Shown: positions 1 through 7,768 of the stretch, piece after piece
Layout: the number at the start of each line of letters is the position of its first letter
Position numbering within the stretch: the first letter of the stretch is position 1
NCBI RefSeq assembly: GCF_944387725.1
Contig: NZ_CALXGA010000019.1
Coordinates: forward strand, 1-33,236
Length of the DNA stretch: 33,236 bases
From: an uncultured Intestinimonas sp.
GTDB lineage: Bacteria > Bacillota > Clostridia > Oscillospirales > Oscillospiraceae
Direction of reading: 5' to 3'
Position numbers and translations under genes: made by a program
The notes under the pieces: model-generated
Database searches by the model: none
What the model saw: the letters and a program-made list of their open reading frames with translations, nothing else
Told to the model about the DNA's origin: nothing

Positions 1-23
1 TGTAGCTTAGGCACGAGATGGAG

Positions 24-52
24 GGAAAGCCGGACTGGCTGTCCGGCTTTCC
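24..52 (+). terminator. Hairpin, probable terminator of an upstream gene
   Basis: A perfect 11-bp inverted repeat (ggaaagccgga at 24-34 and tccggctttcc at 42-52) encloses a 7-base loop. The T-tract after it is weak (tgtccaaattta). It lies 31 bases before the ispD start, so it probably ends a transcript that enters from the left of the window. The hairpin is seen directly; its role is inferred. Confidence 0.6.
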
Positions 53-83
53 TGTCCAAATTTATTGTAATAGGAGGTTTGCC

Positions 84-815
84 ATGTCCCCGCTCTTTGC
101 CCGTCTGCGCGGAAAGAAAAGCGCCGCCCCCTTCTGCACCGCCGTGGTCCCTGCGGCGGGCTCCTCCACCCGGATGGGGGAGGACAAGGTGCTGCTCTCC
201 CTGGGGGACCGGCCGGTGCTTATCCGCACTCTGCTGGCCCTGGAGGCGTGTCCCCTCATCCACGAGATTGTGGTGGTGACTCGGGAGGACCTCATCGTCC
301 CGGTGAGCCAGCTATGCAGGGATTATGCCCTGGAGAAGGTCCGCAGCATCGTAGCGGGAGGCGCCACCCGGACGATCTCGGTGCTCTCCGGTCTCCGGGA
401 GGCCAGCCGGGAGGCTCAGCTCATCGCCATCCACGACGGGGCCCGGCCCTTTGTCACCCAGGAGGTGCTGGAGGCGGTGCTCCGAAAGGCGGCGGAGTGC
501 GGCGCGGCAGCCCCGGCGGTGCCTGTGGCCGATACCATCAAGCGAGCCCGAGACGACTTGGTGGAGGAGACCCTGGACCGGGAGGGCCTCTTCGCCGTCC
601 AGACCCCCCAGGTCTTTGAGGCATCCCTCATCAAGGCCGCCCTTGGGAAGGCGGCGGCGGAGGGGCTCGCCCTCACCGACGACTGCGCCGCTGTGGAGCG
701 CCTGGGCATGACCGTGGCCCTCACCCCCGGAGATCCGGCCAACCTCAAGCTCACCACCCCCGGGGACCTGGCCCTGGGGCTGGGCATTTTACAGGAAAGG
801 GGAGCGCTGCTGTGA
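84..815 (+). CDS. ispD: 2-C-methyl-D-erythritol 4-phosphate cytidylyltransferase
   Basis: IspD joins CTP and methylerythritol 4-phosphate to give CDP-methylerythritol, the third step of the MEP isoprenoid pathway, in the cytosol. The 243-residue protein has the nucleotidyltransferase loop [12 protein letters not shown] at about residues 21-32, a lysine shortly after it (EDK), [21 protein letters not shown] and [11 protein letters not shown], all hallmarks of the family. The start at 84 is chosen because taggagg (71-77) precedes it at good spacing. An in-frame ATG at 18 would run through the upstream hairpin and has no ribosome-binding site. The stop overlaps the GTG start of ispF (GTGA), so the two steps are translationally coupled. 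Length is near the family norm of about 230 residues. Confidence 0.95.
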   Translation: MSPLFARLRGKKSAAPFCTAVVPAAGSSTRMGEDKVLLSLGDRPVLIRTLLALEACPLIHEIVVVTREDLIVPVSQLCRDYALEKVRSIVAGGATRTISVLSGLREASREAQLIAIHDGARPFVTQEVLEAVLRKAAECGAAAPAVPVADTIKRARDDLVEETLDREGLFAVQTPQVFEASLIKAALGKAAAEGLALTDDCAAVERLGMTVALTPGDPANLKLTTPGDLALGLGILQERGALL

Positions 816-1309
816 GCGCCTTTCGTATAGGACATGGCTATGACGTCCACCGCCTGGTCCCGGGCCGGAGGCTGATCCTGGGCGGGACGGAGATCCCCTT
901 TGACCGGGGCCTGCTGGGCCACTCCGACGCAGACGTGCTGACCCACGCCGTCATGGACGCCCTTCTGGGGGCGGCCGGTCTGGGGGACATTGGAAAGCTC
1001 TTCCCGGACAGCGACCCGGCCTATGCCGGCGTCTCCAGCCTGCTCCTTCTGGACCGGGTGGCTCAACGCATCCGGGAGGCGGGCTGGCAGGTGGGCAATG
1101 TGGACGCCACCGTCATTGCCCAGCAGCCTAAGCTAGCTCCCTATCTCCCCCAAATGCGCCAGAACCTGGCCCGGCGCCTGGGGGTGCTCCAGGAGCAGAT
1201 CAATGTCAAGGCCACCACCGAGGAGGGCCTGGGCTTTACCGGCGCGGGAGAGGGCATGGCCGCCCACGCGGTGTGCCTGCTGGAGCGTCTGGATGGATCA
1301 GGGAGATAG
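812..1309 (+). CDS. ispF: 2-C-methyl-D-erythritol 2,4-cyclodiphosphate synthase
   Basis: IspF cyclises CDP-methylerythritol 2-phosphate to methylerythritol cyclodiphosphate with release of CMP, the fifth MEP-pathway step. The protein has 165 residues, normal for this trimeric enzyme. GHGYDVHR near the N-terminus holds the metal-binding Asp and His. [20 protein letters not shown] carries the third metal ligand, and [10 protein letters not shown] is the C-terminal signature. The GTG start at 812 overlaps the ispD stop. Adjacent or fused ispD-ispF genes are common, although these enzymes are not consecutive in the pathway; ispE is not in this window. Confidence 0.96.
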   Translation: MSAFRIGHGYDVHRLVPGRRLILGGTEIPFDRGLLGHSDADVLTHAVMDALLGAAGLGDIGKLFPDSDPAYAGVSSLLLLDRVAQRIREAGWQVGNVDATVIAQQPKLAPYLPQMRQNLARRLGVLQEQINVKATTEEGLGFTGAGEGMAAHAVCLLERLDGSGR

Positions 1310-1386
1310 GAAGGGGATGGGCGTTTTTTCAAGCCGCTGTTTTCCCCAACTGTACCCTGTAGGCGGCTGAAGCGCTTGAAGGTTAA

Positions 1387-1434
1387 GGGCAGCAGCGAAC
1401 AAAGACCGCCTGACGGCTTTGTGCGGCGCTGCCC
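1387..1434. repeat. Palindromic intergenic repeat, copy 1 (short form)
   Basis: The spacer between ispF and the DUF3343 gene (1310-1537) contains a 48-base imperfect palindrome. Its outer arms are gggcagc (1387-1393) and gctgccc (1428-1434). Its core at 1399-1421 is identical over 23 bases to 9552-9574. The core folds on itself as aaag-(a)-ccg, loop cctga, cgg-cttt. A GC-rich palindrome and ccccttttct follow, so it may also act as a terminator. The rest of the spacer shows a further partial inverted repeat (ttcaag at 1329 onward with cttgaa near 1375) and no credible gene. Confidence 0.65.
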
Positions 1435-1537
1435 GCCGGGCCGGCCCCTTTTCTCTGTGGCAGCGGAGCAGCTGTGGCATATGCTGGTATGAGGGGAACG
1501 GTCCTTCCGCCGTATCCCCGGAGAAAGGAGCTGTGCC

Positions 1538-1792
1538 ATGGTCTACTATCTCATCGTGTGCCGCTCGCTGACCTATGCCCAGCGGACGGCCGCGGTTCTG
1601 GAGCGCGCGGGGATCACGGCCCGCATCCTCCGCGCACCGAAAAGCATCGCCGGCGAGGGGTGCGGCTACGCGGTGAAGGTATCCGAGCGCCGTCTTGCCC
1701 AGTCGCTGGTGCTCCTCAACCGTGCGGGCCTCCCGCCCAAGGGCGTCTTCATCATGGAGGCGGACGGCAGCTATCGCGAGGTGTGGCTATGA
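1538..1792 (+). CDS. DUF3343 protein, putative Se/S carrier-like
   Basis: This 84-residue protein matches the DUF3343 (putative Se/S carrier-like) family by size and pattern: an N-terminal strand MVYYLIVCRS, then AGITARILRAPKSI, the motif GEGCGYAVKV with a single conserved Cys near residue 47, and a C-terminal strand GVFIMEADGSYREVW. The family is thought to hold sulfur or selenium on the conserved Cys; this is known only from gene context. AAAGGAG at 1523-1529 sits 8 bases before the ATG. The stop overlaps the start of the cysteine desulfurase-family gene (ATGA), which fits transfer of a persulfide or selenium between the two products. No direct evidence for the substrate is visible here. 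Confidence 0.8.
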   Translation: MVYYLIVCRSLTYAQRTAAVLERAGITARILRAPKSIAGEGCGYAVKVSERRLAQSLVLLNRAGLPPKGVFIMEADGSYREVWL

Positions 1793-2913
1793 TCTATCTG
1801 GACGCCGCCGCCACCACCCTGCAAAAGCCAGCCGCTGTGCCCCGGGCCTCGGCCTGGGCCATGACCCACATGTCCAGCCCCGGCCGGGGCGGACACGCCG
1901 CCGCCATGCTGGCGGCTGAGACCGCCTTTGCCTGCCGGAAGGCCGCTGCCGGACTCTTCCATGTGGAGGCGCCAGACCGGGTGGTCTTCACCATGAACGC
2001 CACCCACGGCCTCAACATTGCCATCCGCTCCCTGGTGAAGCCGGGGGACACCGTGCTCATCTCCGGCTACGAGCACAACGCCGTGACCCGGCCCCTGGCG
2101 GCCATCCCCAATGTGACGGTGAAGGTGGCCGCCTCCCGGCTCTTTGCGCCGGGGGCCATCCTGAGCCGGTTCCAGGAGCTGCTCACCCCGGAGGTCTCCT
2201 GCGTCATCTGCAACCATGTCTCCAACGTCTTCGGCTATGTACTGCCGGTGGAAGAGCTCTCCGGCCTGTGCCTGCGGCGGGGAGTCCCCTTTATCCTGGA
2301 CGCCTCCCAGTCTGCCGGGACCCTTCCCGTCCACATGGACCGGCTCCGGGCCGCCTTCATCGCCATGCCGGGGCACAAGGGGCTCTACGGGCCCCAGGGC
2401 ACCGGGCTGCTGCTGTGCGGCCACGAGGCCGTCCCCCTGCTCCAGGGGGGCACAGGCTCCCTCTCGGCCCAGCAGGAGATGCCGGACTTCCTCCCGGACC
2501 GGCTGGAGGCCGGCACCCACAACCTCACGGGCATTGCCGGACTCCTGGAGGGGCTCCACTTTGTCCAGCGCAGGACCCCGGAGGCCATTCTGAACCACGA
2601 GCGGACCCTCACCGCCCGGTGCGCCGAAGCCCTCTCCGCCATCCCGGGGGTGACGGTCTACGCCGCCCCCCGGCTCTTCAGCCAGGCGGGGGTGCTGTCC
2701 TTCCAGGTGGAGGGCCTGGACTGCGAGGCGGCGGCGGAGCGCCTGGGGGCCCGGGGCATCGCCGTCCGGGCGGGGCTCCACTGCGCCCCTCTGGCCCACC
2801 GCTCCGCCGGGACCCTGGAGGCCGGCACCGTTCGGGCCAGCTTCTCCGCCTTCAATACCGCCCGAGAAGCCGAGCTCCTGGCCGGAGCAGTAGCCCAGAT
2901 TGCCCGGGAGTGA
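1789..2913 (+). CDS. Cysteine desulfurase family protein (class V aminotransferase fold)
   Basis: A PLP enzyme of 374 residues in the NifS/SufS-like group. It opens with MIYLDAAATTLQKP, typical of the group. It has the cofactor segment ILDASQSAGTLPV, the PLP lysine in AMPGHKGLYGPQGTG, and a catalytic-type cysteine in RAGLHCAPLAHR, which matches the SufS RxGxHCA pattern. It should release sulfur (or selenium) from cysteine or selenocysteine as an enzyme-bound persulfide. The start at 1789 overlaps the DUF3343 stop. A longer in-frame extension upstream to 1474 overlaps the DUF3343 gene and is not credible. This subfamily next to DUF3343 has been linked to selenium-dependent molybdenum hydroxylase maturation; that link is known from context elsewhere and is not shown here. 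Confidence 0.88.
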   Translation: MIYLDAAATTLQKPAAVPRASAWAMTHMSSPGRGGHAAAMLAAETAFACRKAAAGLFHVEAPDRVVFTMNATHGLNIAIRSLVKPGDTVLISGYEHNAVTRPLAAIPNVTVKVAASRLFAPGAILSRFQELLTPEVSCVICNHVSNVFGYVLPVEELSGLCLRRGVPFILDASQSAGTLPVHMDRLRAAFIAMPGHKGLYGPQGTGLLLCGHEAVPLLQGGTGSLSAQQEMPDFLPDRLEAGTHNLTGIAGLLEGLHFVQRRTPEAILNHERTLTARCAEALSAIPGVTVYAAPRLFSQAGVLSFQVEGLDCEAAAERLGARGIAVRAGLHCAPLAHRSAGTLEAGTVRASFSAFNTAREAELLAGAVAQIARE

Positions 2914-2935
2914 GGCGGGTACGGTTTTTTCCAAG

Positions 2936-2985
2936 GCGTGCGGAAAAGCGCGGCACTGCGCCATGCGCTTCCGCACGCTTTTTTT
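2936..2985 (+). terminator. Strong Rho-independent terminator
   Basis: The arm gcgtgcggaa followed by a two-base bulge and gcgc (2936 onward) pairs with gcgcttccgcacgc, which ends at 2978. Seven T residues (2979-2985) follow at once. It ends the DUF3343/cysteine desulfurase transcript and insulates the next promoter. Confidence 0.9.
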
Positions 2986-3030
2986 CTGCCATTTTCGTAA
3001 GAGTTTAGGGAAATTTCATTTGCCGGGTCC

Positions 3031-3059
3031 TTGCCATTTTCCCGGGGATCAAGTATAAT
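3031..3059 (+). promoter_or_regulatory. Sigma-A promoter of the cdaA operon
   Basis: TTGCCA at 3031-3036 and a perfect TATAAT at 3054-3059 are separated by 17 bases. Transcription should start near 3066, giving an untranslated leader of about 65 bases before cdaA. The preceding terminator makes this the main promoter for cdaA and probably for the genes to at least 7735. Confidence 0.88.
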
Positions 3060-3131
3060 AACAAAATGGGCGGACACCGTTTGACGGCGTGCGCCCAGGA
3101 GCACATAACTAAGATGTGGGAGACTTTGGAA

Positions 3132-4016
3132 ATGACTGACTTTTTACAGCGGATGTTTCACTACATCCAGACCTACAACATTTCCATCTGGGACGTGGCG
3201 GACATCGCCATCGTGGCCTATGTCGTCTACCGCATCCTGATTCTGGTCCGGCGCAGCCGCACGGCCCAGGTGGCCAAGGCCATCCTGCTGTTGCTGATTG
3301 TGCTGGCCGTAGCCTCCTGGCTCCCCCTCCGGGTGGTCTACTTCGTCCTCAGCAATCTGTTGACCATGGGGGCCCTGGCCCTGATCGTGGTGTTTCAGCC
3401 GGAGATCCGCCGGTTTCTGGAGCAGCTGGGCAGCAGCAGCCTGGGGGATATGTTCAGCAGGGAGGAGGCCCCCCCGGAGGTGGAGGCGGCCATTGCCCAG
3501 ACCGTCCAGGCCTACACCTCCCTGTCCAAGGACAAGGTGGGGGCCCTGATGGTCTTCGAGCGGAAGGTTCCCCTGGATGACATCATCAAGACCGGCACGC
3601 CTTTGAAGTCCACGGTGAACGCCGAGCTGCTGAAGAATCTCTTCTGGAACAAGGCCCCCCTCCACGACGGGGCGGTCATCGTCCGAAACGGCCATATCGT
3701 GGGGGCGGGCTGCGTGCTGCCCCTGTCGGGCAACGTCAACCTCTCCCGGGATCTGGGGATGCGCCACCGGGCCGGCATCGGCATGAGCGAGAACTCCGAC
3801 GCCGTGGTAGCCATCGTCTCTGAGGAGACCGGCTCCATCTCCGTGGCGGAGAACGGGATGCTCAAGCGGCACCTGGCGCCGGAGACCCTGGAGCGGCTTC
3901 TGCGCAACGAGCTTCTGCCCCAGCAGGAACCCACAAAGACCGGAGGAAGGCTCTCCTCGCTATTCAAGTCGAAAAAAGGTGACAAGAACGATGGGGAAAA
4001 AACTCACGGAAAATAA
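3132..4016 (+). CDS. cdaA: Diadenylate cyclase CdaA
   Basis: CdaA makes the second messenger c-di-AMP from two ATP at the membrane. The 294-residue protein starts with three hydrophobic segments (about residues 15-100, including ADIAIVAYVVYRILIL and AILLLLIVLAVAS). A cytosolic DAC domain follows with both signature motifs: DGA in LHDGAVIV (about 178) and RHR in GMRHRAGIG (about 211). The start at 3132 is preceded by gggag at 9 bases. An alternative ATG at 3114 has AGGAG 12 bases upstream and would add six residues. cdaR overlaps its 3' end, as expected for this enzyme-regulator pair. The partner glmM often found downstream is not here. Confidence 0.96.
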   Translation: MTDFLQRMFHYIQTYNISIWDVADIAIVAYVVYRILILVRRSRTAQVAKAILLLLIVLAVASWLPLRVVYFVLSNLLTMGALALIVVFQPEIRRFLEQLGSSSLGDMFSREEAPPEVEAAIAQTVQAYTSLSKDKVGALMVFERKVPLDDIIKTGTPLKSTVNAELLKNLFWNKAPLHDGAVIVRNGHIVGAGCVLPLSGNVNLSRDLGMRHRAGIGMSENSDAVVAIVSEETGSISVAENGMLKRHLAPETLERLLRNELLPQQEPTKTGGRLSSLFKSKKGDKNDGEKTHGK

Positions 4017-5283
4017 AGCCTTCAATATCATTCTCGCCATCCTCATCGCTCTGGGACTGTGGGTTTATGTGACCACCCTGGACACCAATGTGGGAGAGAT
4101 CACGGTGCGGAGCATCCCTGTGACCGTGGTGGGCGAGGAGGTCCTGGCCAGCAAGGGTCTGATGCTGGACGTGGGTTCCGGCGGCCTGACGGTAAGCGCC
4201 AGGGTCAGCGGCAACCGGGACGCCCTGGTGAGCATGGTCATGGACCCCGCCCAGTATTTCACCGCCACCATCAATGTCACCGAGATCGACGAGCCGGGGA
4301 GCTACGACCTGAGTTGCACCGTCACGCCGGTCAACTCCCTCTTCAGCCTCAACAGCGTCCAGGTGCTGGACCAGGAAGGGCAGACCGTACGGGTGACGGT
4401 TTCCCGCCTGCTCTCCGCCCAGGTCCCGGTCCGGGCCGTCTTTGAGGGGACGGTGGACGAGGCCAACGGCTACCGGGCCAACCCTGCGGAGGTCACCCCC
4501 AACACCATCCGCATCCAGGGCCCCGAGGAGCTGGTCAGCCAGGTCTCCTATGCCCAGGTGATCATTACTGGGGAAAACCTCACCAGGACCTACAGCGGGG
4601 AGCTGGGCTTCCAGCTCATGACTGAGGACGGGCAGGTGGTGGACGGCGAGGGCATCACCACCAACGTGGATACGGTGAGCGTGGTGCTGCCGGTGGTCAA
4701 GACCCTGGAGCTGCCCCTGGCGGTGCAGTTTGTCTATGGAGGCGGCGTAACCGAGGAGAACTTCGACCGCTATGTCACCTATGAGATCAGCCCCTCCACC
4801 ATTCAAATCTCCGGCGACGAGGCCGACGTGACCCCCCTGGAGGGCTCCTCCATCACCCTGGGAGAGATCGACCTGGCCCAGGTGATTCAGGAGAACCAGA
4901 CCTATACCTTCCCCATTGAGCTCTCCCCGGAGCTCACCAACGACAGCGGAATCACCCAGGCCACCGTCACCATCACCGTCAGCGGTCTGGAGACCAAGAC
5001 GGTGGAGACCTCCAACATCCAGATCATCAATAAGCCGGAGGGCTTCACCGCCACCCCGGTGACCCAGACCCTCCAGGTCCAGGTCCGGGGCCCGGCATCC
5101 TCCCTGGAGGAGGTGGACGGCTACCAGATCCGGGTGGTGGTGGATCTGGAGGGGGAGACCCTCCGGCAGGCCCAGTTCCCCTTTACCCCCCGCATCTATC
5201 TGGACGGGGATGGGAGGTGCGGTGTGGTGCGCTCTGGCACCTCCGGGGGATACATTGTAGTGGTCAACATCCAAGCGGAATAA
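3991..5283 (+). CDS. cdaR: CdaR, YbbR-domain regulator of CdaA
   Basis: The 430-residue protein has one N-terminal membrane helix (FNIILAILIALGLWVYV) and a long extracytoplasmic part built of YbbR-type beta repeats. About four are suggested by recurring segments such as VRSIPVTVVG, VPVRAVFEGTV, LPLAVQFVYGG and SNIQIINKPEG. In other Firmicutes CdaR binds CdaA and modulates its activity. The ATG at 3991 is preferred because aaaggtg lies 9 bases upstream; a GTG at 3979 is in frame. The gene overlaps the end of cdaA by 26 bases. The sequence after residue 400 is a short tail ending IVVVNIQAE. Confidence 0.93.
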   Translation: MGKKLTENKAFNIILAILIALGLWVYVTTLDTNVGEITVRSIPVTVVGEEVLASKGLMLDVGSGGLTVSARVSGNRDALVSMVMDPAQYFTATINVTEIDEPGSYDLSCTVTPVNSLFSLNSVQVLDQEGQTVRVTVSRLLSAQVPVRAVFEGTVDEANGYRANPAEVTPNTIRIQGPEELVSQVSYAQVIITGENLTRTYSGELGFQLMTEDGQVVDGEGITTNVDTVSVVLPVVKTLELPLAVQFVYGGGVTEENFDRYVTYEISPSTIQISGDEADVTPLEGSSITLGEIDLAQVIQENQTYTFPIELSPELTNDSGITQATVTITVSGLETKTVETSNIQIINKPEGFTATPVTQTLQVQVRGPASSLEEVDGYQIRVVVDLEGETLRQAQFPFTPRIYLDGDGRCGVVRSGTSGGYIVVVNIQAE

Positions 5284-5298
5284 AATAGGAGAATCGTT

Positions 5299-5718
5299 AT
5301 GACACAGACAGCACAAGTGACACAGATCTTTCCCAACGGCACCGCCCAGGTGGCGGTGATCCGCCAGGGGGCCTGCGCCCACAACTGTTCCGAGTGCGGC
5401 GGCTGCATGACCGCCGCCCAGCCCACCGTCACCGCCCTGGCCCAGAACTCTGTAGGCGCCCGGGAGGGGGAATTGGTGGTGGTGGAGACCGAGAACGCCC
5501 AGCTCATGGGCATCATCGCCTTTGTCTATCTGGTGCCCATGGCCCTGCTCATCGCCGGCTATCTGGCGGCCCAGGCCGCCGGCCTCACCCAGGGCTGGTG
5601 TATCCTGGCGGCGGTGGCCGCCTTCGCCGTGAGCATCCTGCTGGTGGTGGCCCTAGACCGGAGCGTCAAGCGGCGCCATGCCCTCCAGTTCCGCATCGTG
5701 GCCGTGCAGGAGATCTGA
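5299..5718 (+). CDS. RseC/MucC-like (SoxR-reducing family) membrane protein
   Basis: A 139-residue protein with the RseC layout. A short N-terminal domain carries four cysteines (C26, C30, C33, C36 in CAHNCSECGGC), and two membrane helices follow (about 71-95 and 101-121), ending in a basic segment. Family members are linked to sigma-E control, SoxR reduction or Rnf-type electron transfer in other bacteria, and the Cys cluster probably binds a metal or Fe-S centre. The gene starts 15 bases after cdaR with aggag upstream, and its stop overlaps the DUF5685 start (TGATG). Its role beside cdaAR is unknown. The family call is good; the function is open. Confidence 0.8.
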   Translation: MTQTAQVTQIFPNGTAQVAVIRQGACAHNCSECGGCMTAAQPTVTALAQNSVGAREGELVVVETENAQLMGIIAFVYLVPMALLIAGYLAAQAAGLTQGWCILAAVAAFAVSILLVVALDRSVKRRHALQFRIVAVQEI

Positions 5719-6605
5719 TGTTCGGCTATGTGCTCCCCCTTCGGGGAGAGCTGAAGGTCCGGGAGCTGGAGGCCTACCAGGGACTCTACTGCGGCCTCTG
5801 CCACACCCTGGGACGGCGGTACGGTTTTTTCGCCCGGTGGCTGCTCAACTATGACTTCACCTTTCTGGCCATGGTCCTCGCTCCGGCGTCGGACCGGCCG
5901 GAGCTCCGGCGGCGGCGCTGTGTGGCCTGCCCGCTTCGGGGCAAGCGGGTGTGTACGCCACGGGAGAGCCTGGATCTGGCCGCCGACGAGAGCCTGGTGC
6001 TCACCTACTGGAAGCTGCGGGACGCGGTGGAGGACAGCTCCTTTCTGCGGGGTCTGCCGGCCCGGTTCTTCGCGCTCTTTTTCCGGCCGGCCTATCGAAA
6101 GGCGGAGGGACGCTGTCCCGGCTTTGCCCGGCAGACCGCGGCCTGCCTGGGAGAGCTCCGGGCCCTGGAGAGCCAAGGGATTGCCTCCATGGACCGGGCG
6201 GCGGACACCTTCGCCCGCATCCTGCGGGCCGCAGCCCCCATTACGGGGGACCCGGTCCGGGACCGGGCGGCGGAACAGCTTCTCTACCATGTGGGGCGCT
6301 GGATTTATCTGTTGGACGCCTGGGACGACCTGGAGGAGGACCGGCGGCTGGGTGGGTATAATCCCTATGCCGCCCGCTTTCCCGACGGACCGGAGGCGCA
6401 CCGGGAGGAGGTGCGGCTTACCCTGCGCCACTCGCTGAACCTGGCGGTGTCCGCCTGCAACCTGACCGACTTCGGGCCGTGGAACGGCCTGATCTGGAAC
6501 ATTCTCTGCCTGGGCCTGCCCATGGTGGAGGAGGCCGTCTTCACGGGACAGTGGCGGCAGCTGAAGAAAAAGACGGGGAGAAACAGACATGAACGATCCT
6601 TATAG
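5718..6605 (+). CDS. DUF5685 family protein, Cys-rich, all-alpha
   Basis: A 295-residue protein that fits DUF5685. The N-terminal half has YCGLCHTLG (C25, C28) and [12 protein letters not shown] (C68, C71, C79), a likely metal- or Fe-S-binding set. The rest reads as helices, with [11 protein letters not shown] near residue 45 and an Asp-rich motif [13 protein letters not shown] (D200, D203, D204, D208) followed by GGYNPY. No function is established for the family. The Asp-rich motif resembles the second catalytic motif of squalene/phytoene synthases, but this is my comparison by eye. The ATG overlaps the stop of the RseC-like gene, and its own 3' end overlaps the J-domain gene by 17 bases, so the three are tightly coupled. 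Confidence 0.75.
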   Translation: MFGYVLPLRGELKVRELEAYQGLYCGLCHTLGRRYGFFARWLLNYDFTFLAMVLAPASDRPELRRRRCVACPLRGKRVCTPRESLDLAADESLVLTYWKLRDAVEDSSFLRGLPARFFALFFRPAYRKAEGRCPGFARQTAACLGELRALESQGIASMDRAADTFARILRAAAPITGDPVRDRAAEQLLYHVGRWIYLLDAWDDLEEDRRLGGYNPYAARFPDGPEAHREEVRLTLRHSLNLAVSACNLTDFGPWNGLIWNILCLGLPMVEEAVFTGQWRQLKKKTGRNRHERSL

Positions 6606-7194
6606 CGTTCTGGGGGTGGACCCCAGCGCCAGTGACGACGAGATCAAGCGGGCCTACCGGGAGCTGGCCCGAAAATATCACCCGGACAACTATCAGAACA
6701 ACCCTCTGGCCGACCTGGCGGAGGAGAAGATGAAGGAGATCAATGAGGCCTACGAGGCCATCAACAAGATGCGCTCCGGCGGAGGGGGCGGAGGCTACCA
6801 GAGTGCCTATCAGCAGTCCGGCTACCGGCAGCAGAGCTCCTACGCCTCCTCCGGCAGCAGCCTGTACGCCCGGGTCCGGCAGTCCATCAACCTGGGGAAC
6901 CTCTCCCAGGCGGAGGAGCTTTTGAGTACCGCCCCCAGCCAGGACGCCGAGTGGCACTTCCTCATGGGGAGCATCGCCTACCGCAAGGGCTGGCTGGACG
7001 AGGCCGCCCAGCAGTATCAGATCGCCTGCAACATGGATCCCAACAATCTGGAGTACCGGCAGGCTTTCAACCTGATGCGGCAGGGAGGACAGGCCTACCG
7101 GCCCTATGGCTACGGCGCGGGCGGCATGGACGCCATGGACTGCTGCACCACCATGCTGTGCCTCAACTGCCTGTGCGGCGGGTGCGGACATTAA
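6589..7194 (+). CDS. J-domain protein with TPR-like region and Cys-rich tail
   Basis: The first 60 or so residues are a J domain with the HPD triad at 31-33 (KYHPDN), which should stimulate an Hsp70 (DnaK) ATPase. A Gly-rich stretch (about 64-70) and a Gln/Ser/Tyr linker follow. Next comes a helical region at 93-165 with a TPR-like pattern ([40 protein letters not shown]). The 201-residue chain ends in [17 protein letters not shown] (C185, C186, C191, C194, C196, C199, H201). It lacks the DnaJ zinc-finger repeats and client domain, so it is a dedicated co-chaperone and not DnaJ itself. The Cys tail may bind metal. It overlaps the DUF5685 gene by 17 bases. Confidence 0.85.
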   Translation: MNDPYSVLGVDPSASDDEIKRAYRELARKYHPDNYQNNPLADLAEEKMKEINEAYEAINKMRSGGGGGGYQSAYQQSGYRQQSSYASSGSSLYARVRQSINLGNLSQAEELLSTAPSQDAEWHFLMGSIAYRKGWLDEAAQQYQIACNMDPNNLEYRQAFNLMRQGGQAYRPYGYGAGGMDAMDCCTTMLCLNCLCGGCGH

Positions 7195-7198
7195 AGAG

Positions 7199-7735
7199 AT
7201 GAGACAGTCTAAAAGCGCCGGAGCCGTGGCCCTGACCGCCCTGCTGACGGCCCTGTCCCTGGTGATCCTCTATCTCTCCGTCCTGGTCCCCACAGGCAGG
7301 ATGGGCGTGGTGGCCGTGGCTGGGCTTCTGCCCGCCGCCGCCGTGATCTCCGGGGGGCCTGCCGCAGGGGGCCTGTGCTATGCCGCGGCCTCCATCCTGG
7401 CCCTGATTCTGCTGCCGGACAAGGGAAACGCCCTGCTGTATCTGCTGTTTTTCGGCCTTTACCCCCTGGTGAAGTATGCCGTGGAGCGGCTGGGGCGGCT
7501 GCCCCTGGAGCTGGTGCTCAAGCTGGCCTTCTTCAACGTCATGCTCACGGTGTTCTGGTTCGGACTCCAGGCCATCTTTCTCTCGGCCCTGCCGCCGGCG
7601 GCGGCGGACACCGCTCTCTGGGTCCTCTACCCGGCGGGAAATGTGGTCTTTTTGGCCTACGACTTCGGCTTCAGCAAGCTGATTGCCTTTTATGTGGTCC
7701 GGGTGGACCAGCCCATGCGCCGGCGACGGCGCTGA
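7199..7735 (+). CDS. Small integral membrane protein, unrecognised
   Basis: A 178-residue protein made almost entirely of hydrophobic segments (about five or six helices, for example ALTALLTALSLVILYLSVLV, GLLPAAAVISGG and LLYLLFFGLYPLVKYAVERL). It ends in a basic tail, MRRRRR. The arrangement is reminiscent of small substrate-binding membrane subunits such as ECF S-components, but I cannot assign it. The ATG at 7199 follows the J-protein stop by four bases, and the ribosome-binding site is weak, which suggests translational coupling. The stop is followed directly by an ATG that could prolong yicC. It is the last gene of the cdaA-led group. Confidence 0.7.
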   Translation: MRQSKSAGAVALTALLTALSLVILYLSVLVPTGRMGVVAVAGLLPAAAVISGGPAAGGLCYAAASILALILLPDKGNALLYLLFFGLYPLVKYAVERLGRLPLELVLKLAFFNVMLTVFWFGLQAIFLSALPPAAADTALWVLYPAGNVVFLAYDFGFSKLIAFYVVRVDQPMRRRRR

Positions 7736-7768
7736 ATGAACATCCAGGAAAAGAAAGGGGGACTGCCT

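Noticed and set aside
1474-1788. N-terminal extension of the cysteine desulfurase-family protein
   Set aside because: It overlaps the DUF3343 gene in another frame and has no family similarity. The family's N-terminus begins at 1789.
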